A stretch of 64,000 bases of DNA. It comes from a virus. Below the pieces are notes generated by a model. That model saw only the letters and a list, made by a program, of their open reading frames with translations, did not search any database and was not told the origin of the DNA. Location: the IMG/VR virus record IMGVR_UViG_3300025133_000049, positions 1 through 64,000 of that record, one strand, 5' to 3'. Below, in pieces: positions 58,137-64,000 of the stretch; the first letter of the stretch is position 1; every line of letters begins with the position of its first letter. A program made the translations under genes and the position numbers.

Positions 58137-59714
58137 ATGGCATCATTATTTGACAAACCAGTAGCAGCTAACCCGCAAAGTACCTTTGCTGCATTACCAT
58201 TACAGTATATATCTCAATCTTTAGATAGGAGACAAGCTCAGTATGAACAAAACAAAGCTCAAGTGGAAGCTCAGAGAGACGAGTTCCTTAGTACTAGAGC
58301 TGTGGCTGGTGATGTAGAAAGACAACAGGCCCTTATATCCGAGTGGGATACTAAGCTAGATGATATGATAGAAGCTGCTGATGGAGATTACTCTAGAATC
58401 AGAGGAGGTATAGATAGAATGACTAGGGATATTAAGCAAGAAAAAGCTTATGGTGAACTAGGAGCTATCGATAGGAACTTCAAAGGTGCTGTTAAAGACA
58501 GAGAAAACTTAGATAAGTTGTATCAAGCAGGTAAGATTAGTGAGGCTGGATACAATAAAGGGCTCAGTGCAATGCAAAACTTTAAAACTACATTGGGGGA
58601 TAACCAACAATGGAGTACGTATAGAGGGTATATGCCAAGTAATATTACAGATGTTCAAAAGAAATTAAGCGATGTAGTAGATGAAATCAATGCTAAGTAT
58701 GATGAATCAGGACAAAAGTATTTAAGTTCTGAGGATGCACAGACAGCACTCACAGGAGCAGTCAAATCTGACCCAGGTATTCTTAAAGCAATGCAAGAGA
58801 ACTGGGAAGCTTTAGGATCTCAAGGAACATTCGGTGAATATTATAATAGTACATTAGGTAATGTTATAGCTAATAAGAAGTATCATCAAGTTCTTACTAA
58901 AAAAGAAGGTGGTGGAGAAGGATCAGGTGTAGGTCAGATACTTACAAATGTAACTATGCCTAGTAGAGGAGGTAGTTCTTATACCGGAGGTAGTGCAAGT
59001 AGCCTTAAAGCAATAGTCCAAAGTGTTTCAGGAAGAGATACTTTCAAAGAATTCAATGATTGGAGAGGATCTGAGCAAGGTAAATTAGATATTAAATGGA
59101 TAGAAGCTAAAACAAAAACTGATATGCCTAAGAATCCTTCTGATGCTATTGATTGGATAGAGGATCATTTAGAAAAAACATACACAGCTAGCGTAGAAAC
59201 AGAGGTAGTACCTAAACATTTACGAGGTAAAGTCATTAGTGACAAAGGTGAGATACTTACTCACGGTGCCTGGTACAATTCAGCAGGTGAACTTATTGAT
59301 GCAGTCGACATTGAGGACCTACAAGGAGAAACTGAGGACGGTAAAGTAACTCAAGTTCTAGGTGTAGTTAAATCAGGTGGGGCATATCCTAAAGGAACCT
59401 ATCATATATTAGGTAAAGATGGTGAGGAGTACTTCCAAGAACCTACAGATGTTAGAACACTTAGTAGTCCTGAATATGTTAAGAGTGTAATCAACACTGC
59501 TAAGCATGCACCAACCGGATCATCCACTGCAAATTTAAGTAGGGGTTTGATAGGTAATGATGGAAGTATGATTATTCAACCTGGAAATTATGAAACAAGA
59601 GCGTCAAGTCAAGGAAAAGGCGTAGCTTTGTATCAAAATGGAGAATTGATGTATGTACTTCATGCAACTCCTGATGCGACTGGTAATGATATTACCGATT
59701 ATACTCAACAATAA
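58137..59714 (+). CDS. internal virion (cargo) protein, 525 aa
   Basis: N-terminal PLQYISQSLDRRQAQYEQNK then a long charged helix (QALISEWDTKLDDMIEAAD) with coiled-coil character, ~170 residues; the middle is Ala/Gln/Ser-rich; the C-terminal ~150 residues are beta-rich (GAYPKGTYHILGKDGEEYFQ). Cargo proteins with this opening precede the giant polymerase-bearing polypeptides in crAss-like phages. It starts 13 bp after the lysozyme gene and ends 11 bp before the giant ORF. Ejected with DNA by inference. Confidence 0.7.
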   Translation: MASLFDKPVAANPQSTFAALPLQYISQSLDRRQAQYEQNKAQVEAQRDEFLSTRAVAGDVERQQALISEWDTKLDDMIEAADGDYSRIRGGIDRMTRDIKQEKAYGELGAIDRNFKGAVKDRENLDKLYQAGKISEAGYNKGLSAMQNFKTTLGDNQQWSTYRGYMPSNITDVQKKLSDVVDEINAKYDESGQKYLSSEDAQTALTGAVKSDPGILKAMQENWEALGSQGTFGEYYNSTLGNVIANKKYHQVLTKKEGGGEGSGVGQILTNVTMPSRGGSSYTGGSASSLKAIVQSVSGRDTFKEFNDWRGSEQGKLDIKWIEAKTKTDMPKNPSDAIDWIEDHLEKTYTASVETEVVPKHLRGKVISDKGEILTHGAWYNSAGELIDAVDIEDLQGETEDGKVTQVLGVVKSGGAYPKGTYHILGKDGEEYFQEPTDVRTLSSPEYVKSVINTAKHAPTGSSTANLSRGLIGNDGSMIIQPGNYETRASSQGKGVALYQNGELMYVLHATPDATGNDITDYTQQ

Positions 59715-59725
59715 AAGATATTACT

Positions 59726-62700
59726 ATGGCCATAGATCAAGATGCTACTAAAGATTTAAAGATGATTAACCCGGAACCGTCTCCAAGTGATTCGGCTTTT
59801 GAGGCCATGTTTGATTCAGCAAAGAGAACAGGAAGTTCTAGACCTGTTCCTACAAGTGCAGCCGCACAACAGAAAGCTATTAAAGGAATGCAAGCAGATA
59901 TCTTCTTTGATCAATCAGTTCAAGAGGGTAGTAGAGATCAGAAGCTAGATAAGTATGCTTCTTCTTTCGAAGATAAGAATGCAACCCGAGCTAGAAACCA
60001 AAATGAAGCTATCAAAGGTATCAAAGCTATTGGTGGAGGTTTAATTCAGGGTGGGCTTATCGTAGGTGAGCAGTTAGGTTATGTAGCAGATCTAAAGAAT
60101 ACTGCCAAGATGTTCAGTGATGCTGAAGATATGTCAGGTAACTGGTGGTCTAACATGTTTAGAGATGCTCAAGATAGTTTGAGAGAATCTGATACGTTTA
60201 AAATTTACGAGAGTGGTACTGACGAGAACAGTATCCTATCTCAGATATTCAAGTGGAGTTCATTAGAGGGAGCTATCTCGTCCGCCGTAGGATTCGGTGT
60301 ATCAGGATTAGGGGCAGCTTCCGTTGTTTCTAAGCTAGGTGCTTTAAAACAATTTGGTAAATTAGCGGCTATGACTGATAAGGTCATGGGTAATGTTGCA
60401 GCTCGAGGTTTAACTGGGGTCAAAGCAGCTAAGGCTATGCAAGGTGCTGTAGGATCAACAAGAGCGTTTACAGGTCCTCTAGCATCTTCAGCTATGTCTA
60501 ACTTCTATATGGGTCAGTTAATGGCTACAGATACATACACTCAATCAATGGATGCCATTAGAGGTAAGATTGATTCAGGTGAGATATCTGAATTAGATGC
60601 TCAGAAGATAGCAAATGAAAATGCAAAGAATGTAGTTGGATTGAACATGGCTTTGGCCACTACTTCTTTCCTACGATTTGGTAGTATATTTAAAAGAGGT
60701 GGTAGACTAAAAGGATTGGTAAAGGATCCTACTGCAATGGCGCAGTTAAAAGATATGGTTATCAAAGGTTCTCCTACAGCATTCGGAGAAAACGTTTACC
60801 AGGAGATGATTCAAATGGAACAGATCTACAAGACTTCATTAGAAGCCGGCGTAGCATCTAAGTATGGTTCTGGTTATTGGGATAGAATGACTCAACTAGC
60901 TTTATCTAATCGAGCAATGCATGCAGGTGCTCTAGGTGTAGTAGGTGGGCCTATCCAATTTGCTATTATCCAAAAGCCTTTGATGAGAGAACAGCACAAA
61001 CAACAAAAAGAAACGTTTGACAATCAACAAGCCTCCCGGAAGTATCACGCTACTATGGTAGAGAATTTAGTTAAAGGTGATATGACTGCTTTCATGGAGT
61101 TCGACAAAGCTAGAAACGAAGCCATCATTGCTGGTGACTTTGAAGCAGCTGCTCTTGCAGAAGATATGGGATTGATTCGTGAAGTAGTTAAGTCAAATGA
61201 ATGGGGAACAATAGATTACCTAAGACGAGATATAGAAAATGAATTAAAGCACAAAGAAACTCCAGAGGGATACGATGCTAACTATAAAGAAAATGGACAG
61301 AGAGCATTAGAGATGTTGGACAAGGTTGAAAGTTATAACTATGCATATAGTCAGTTTGAAACTAAGTCAGATTTAATCTATACAAATTTAGCGATAGATG
61401 CATTGAACTCGAAGAGAGTAGAGAACAATCAGAAACTTGTAGCCTCTGCGCAACAGGTTCAAGCCATGGCTGTACTAGAAGGTGTTGAAGTTAACTTCGA
61501 TACTGACACAGGTAGGTTTACAAAAGTAAAGAGAGATAAGAATAGATTCGAAGGGTTATCAACTAAAGAAGCAGTAGCTCAAAGAAACCTCGAGAAGACT
61601 CAGGACAAAGCTTATGACAAGTTCATGGAGAAGGCTGAGGATATAACCGGATACAAAGATGCAATCAAATCTGATGTTAAGTATACAAACTTAGGTCAGA
61701 AGTTATTAGATAAGTATTCTTATTTAAAAAGTGATAAGGCTCAAGAGAAGGCCCTCAAGATGAAGAAGGATCAGTATGATAATGCTAAAGAGAATATCAA
61801 AAAAGCTGACGCTGAAGATAAAGCTGCAGCTACTGAAAAGAAAAACTCAGGCTTAACTCCTTTCTCAGTTGTTAAAGCAAGAGCTAATAAAGAAACTGCT
61901 GAAGAGAAGGCGGTTAGAACTAAAGCTTGGGATGCTGAGGTGCAAGGTGTTAACACTCCTAGAGAGGGAAACACATTTACATCTAGAGATCAACAAGGTG
62001 TATCTAGACTTTATAGTAAGGGGGATATGTTGAGATCTAATGATGGTAGATATTTTAAAGTAGATACTCAAGCCGGCGCTGCTAAGAATGCTAACCTAGC
62101 ATCTTATGCTATGCCATTGGTATATGAAGTTACAGCTGAAGGTAAGAAACCTGGAGGTAAAGAGGATAGATGGATTAGATTTATTCCAGAAGATAATACA
62201 TTCTTCAGACCAGAGGTTAAACAAGCTCATTATAATAGCAAAACTAAATCTTGGTATCATAAAGGTAACACACCTTTTGCCCCTTACGTAGATGTTGACT
62301 CAGCTTTTAAACCAAACAATGAGTTAGCTCAGGAAGCTAGAAGACAAAAAGCTGCAGATGGTATTGCTTTAAGTGTAAATAATTTTGAGTTAGAAGCTAA
62401 CCAACCAGGTGAGGGTCAACAAATTGTTGAAACAGAAATGGCTGCGGAGTATGACTTGAAGTCTTTGAACAATCCGTTGTTCCCAGGTGAATCCTATGAA
62501 GTTACTTTTAAATTAAATAAGCAACCTAATGGACAAACATTTGTTGATGTTTATAGAGGAGATAGTAAACTTACAAGATTAGATAGACACTCTAACTTAA
62601 ATCATCAAGTGATAGCACAAGCTTTACTTAAAGGTGAAGTTGCGGGATCTGTTATAGGTCACTACAGTAGTTCTAACAATCTGGTTAAACTTAGAAATGA

Positions 62701-64000
62701 AGATGGTACTTTTGTACAAAGTAGTATAGCTGAACTATCTAAAATGGATTCTAAGTATCTAGTTAACGGTAAGGTTCACTTTGCTATCAACCCAGGAGAG
62801 TATGCTCAGAAAGAACCTGTAACGATGGCAGAAGATGGTACTATCATTACAGATAACAGAATAGAGCATACAGATGCAGATGGCGTTAAACATTCATTGA
62901 GCATTCCATATAGTTCTATGAAAAGTCCTGGAGATACTTACATGTTAATCATAGGGCCAGGTGGTCATATTATTCCTATAGCAACTAGAGGTAAGAAGCT
63001 AGCTGAGCTTGATAGTATGTCAGGAGAAGGAACTAGAGCTGATGATATAGTTAAAGAGGTTGCCCAGGTAACAGAAGAATTCATCACAGAGGATATGTTA
63101 GAAGGTATGTCTGAATCTGAGTTCGATACAAACCTCAGAGCTACAATAGCTGTATCAAATAAATCTAGTCATGAACAAGCTCAAGAATTTAGAAATCAAA
63201 AGATAGCTAAGCTTGATGAGCATTGGAGAGATTTCTCTAAGAAGATGGAGGAAACCATTTATCAAACAATTAAAAAGGACGGACGTAAGTGGAACTCTAT
63301 AGGAACTACTCAGTCTGGTGAAAACATTTATCAAGCTACAGAATCCGGAACTAGAATTGTTAATCCTAACATGTTTAAGATTGGATTGTATGTAGATGAA
63401 AATGGAAAGTTCACTCCACAAATTCAAGAAGGAACTGGAACTACTAAAGTAAACTATACAAACCTATCTGAATCTGCTACTGAATTTACATTAGCATTAG
63501 GAGATCGATTTGATAAAATAAGTTATGACAGATTCCTAGATTCGGGAGATGCTGCTACAAACAAAACTAATGCGGAGTATATATTAAATGAATCCGGATT
63601 ATCTACTGATTTAAATATCAGAAGACCTTTTGCTGGATCCTCAGCCACTATTAAAGTAGATGGTATGGATATAGCTGTTGAAGGAGCTGCAGTAGCAGAC
63701 AAACATTTCACTAAGCATGACAGAGGTTCTATCGAAGCTATAACTAAACCTGCAGACGAAGCATTTAAGAAATCAACTATCGAAGAACTAGATACATTTA
63801 CTTCTTTCGAATCTACAGATGCTGACAGTATTGGTCAGTTGATGGGTGAAGAAGCTGGAGATGCTATATCTCATGTACTAGCATTCCTTGGAGATCTTGG
63901 GTTAGCTAACATGCCTAAAGTCAATAAAGAATTTAAAGACTTTATCAATAAAGAAGTTGAGGTAACTGAATATCAAGACAGTTTAAAATATGCTGAGGCC
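59726..64000 (+). CDS. giant virion protein, N-terminal 1425 aa (runs off the window)
   Basis: ATG at 59726 (leader TATTACT) and no in-frame stop to base 64000. Begins MAIDQDATKDLKMINPEPSP; hydrophobic, membrane-like segments at ~105-125 and ~185-215 (SSLEGAISSAVGFGVSGLGA); then long helical, Lys/Glu/Gln-rich regions and later beta-rich regions containing KVDGMDIAVEGAAV. In crAss-like phages a polypeptide of several thousand residues with an RNA-polymerase-like catalytic part lies here. No D-x-D-G-D motif is seen in the visible part, so polymerase identity is not shown. Confidence 0.75.
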   Translation, partial: MAIDQDATKDLKMINPEPSPSDSAFEAMFDSAKRTGSSRPVPTSAAAQQKAIKGMQADIFFDQSVQEGSRDQKLDKYASSFEDKNATRARNQNEAIKGIKAIGGGLIQGGLIVGEQLGYVADLKNTAKMFSDAEDMSGNWWSNMFRDAQDSLRESDTFKIYESGTDENSILSQIFKWSSLEGAISSAVGFGVSGLGAASVVSKLGALKQFGKLAAMTDKVMGNVAARGLTGVKAAKAMQGAVGSTRAFTGPLASSAMSNFYMGQLMATDTYTQSMDAIRGKIDSGEISELDAQKIANENAKNVVGLNMALATTSFLRFGSIFKRGGRLKGLVKDPTAMAQLKDMVIKGSPTAFGENVYQEMIQMEQIYKTSLEAGVASKYGSGYWDRMTQLALSNRAMHAGALGVVGGPIQFAIIQKPLMREQHKQQKETFDNQQASRKYHATMVENLVKGDMTAFMEFDKARNEAIIAGDFEAAALAEDMGLIREVVKSNEWGTIDYLRRDIENELKHKETPEGYDANYKENGQRALEMLDKVESYNYAYSQFETKSDLIYTNLAIDALNSKRVENNQKLVASAQQVQAMAVLEGVEVNFDTDTGRFTKVKRDKNRFEGLSTKEAVAQRNLEKTQDKAYDKFMEKAEDITGYKDAIKSDVKYTNLGQKLLDKYSYLKSDKAQEKALKMKKDQYDNAKENIKKADAEDKAAATEKKNSGLTPFSVVKARANKETAEEKAVRTKAWDAEVQGVNTPREGNTFTSRDQQGVSRLYSKGDMLRSNDGRYFKVDTQAGAAKNANLASYAMPLVYEVTAEGKKPGGKEDRWIRFIPEDNTFFRPEVKQAHYNSKTKSWYHKGNTPFAPYVDVDSAFKPNNELAQEARRQKAADGIALSVNNFELEANQPGEGQQIVETEMAAEYDLKSLNNPLFPGESYEVTFKLNKQPNGQTFVDVYRGDSKLTRLDRHSNLNHQVIAQALLKGEVAGSVIGHYSSSNNLVKLRNEDGTFVQSSIAELSKMDSKYLVNGKVHFAINPGEYAQKEPVTMAEDGTIITDNRIEHTDADGVKHSLSIPYSSMKSPGDTYMLIIGPGGHIIPIATRGKKLAELDSMSGEGTRADDIVKEVAQVTEEFITEDMLEGMSESEFDTNLRATIAVSNKSSHEQAQEFRNQKIAKLDEHWRDFSKKMEETIYQTIKKDGRKWNSIGTTQSGENIYQATESGTRIVNPNMFKIGLYVDENGKFTPQIQEGTGTTKVNYTNLSESATEFTLALGDRFDKISYDRFLDSGDAATNKTNAEYILNESGLSTDLNIRRPFAGSSATIKVDGMDIAVEGAAVADKHFTKHDRGSIEAITKPADEAFKKSTIEELDTFTSFESTDADSIGQLMGEEAGDAISHVLAFLGDLGLANMPKVNKEFKDFINKEVEVTEYQDSLKYAEA

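Noticed and set aside
1-64000. Integrase, lysogeny repressor module, CRISPR array, restriction or defence cassette
   Set aside because: Looked for and not found; the window has no integrase-like tyrosine or serine recombinase, no att-type repeats and no repeat-spacer arrays.

Overview
The window is a stretch of an A+T-rich, densely packed, tailed double-stranded DNA phage genome. I see no bacterial housekeeping genes, rRNA, recognisable tRNAs, CRISPR arrays, insertion sequences or integrase. The host is probably a Bacteroidota (flavobacteria-like) bacterium: intergenic promoters fit the Bacteroidota consensus TTTG / ~20 bp / TAnnTTTG (1105-1136, 37074-37107, 44095-44126), and start codons lack Shine-Dalgarno sequences and sit in A-rich leaders. 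The virion genes (long terminase, 830-aa portal, ~480-aa capsid protein, small ring-like proteins, a 1286-aa muzzle-like protein, then very large ejected proteins and no tape measure) and the replication set (TOPRIM primase, DnaB helicase, Sak4-like ATPase, family A polymerase, ATP ligase) fit a crAss-like (Crassvirales) podovirus. This is inferred from recognised families and gene order, not from a database search.

Layout. 1-727 (+): the 3' end of one gene, a 158-aa unknown and a doubtful 30-aa ORF. 735-35270 (- strand, read leftward): a long early block. In transcription order it starts at a divergent control region (35271-35544). It then runs through about 7.6 kb of tiny genes, many encoding single-membrane-segment peptides of 28-50 aa, separated by highly structured non-coding spacers. 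The replication module follows (25.7 to 9.9 kb: ssDNA-binding-like protein, DNA polymerase A, HAD phosphatase, SF2 helicase, DnaB helicase, Sak4-like ATPase, second putative ssDNA-binding protein, primase, rIIA/rIIB homologues, 5'-3' exonuclease, ligase). The block ends with a metallophosphoesterase, a dATP/dGTP-diphosphohydrolase-like protein and an 1885-aa beta-helical tail spike. 35545-64000 (+): a regulatory/packaging prelude, then the late operon: terminase, portal, scaffold, capsid, ring proteins, HU-like protein, muzzle, lysozyme-bearing ejection protein, cargo protein and a giant ORF that runs off the window.

Most distinctive is the array of RNA-like inverted repeats in the - strand early spacers (27.2-34.8 kb). 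In every imperfect stem checked, the mismatches become G-U wobbles only in the RNA made from the - strand, which argues for selection on transcript structure. Other points to check are a probable overprinted HU-like gene (37512-37775) inside the acidic tail of a winged-helix gene, a likely frameshift at an AAT microsatellite (about 26600-26640), a second probable frameshift near 22334-22548, a short C-terminal motif shared by replication proteins, and a possible ~80-nt intergenic RNA at 1143-1224.

Sixteen genes of 28-56 codons were found by hand translation and are listed below.
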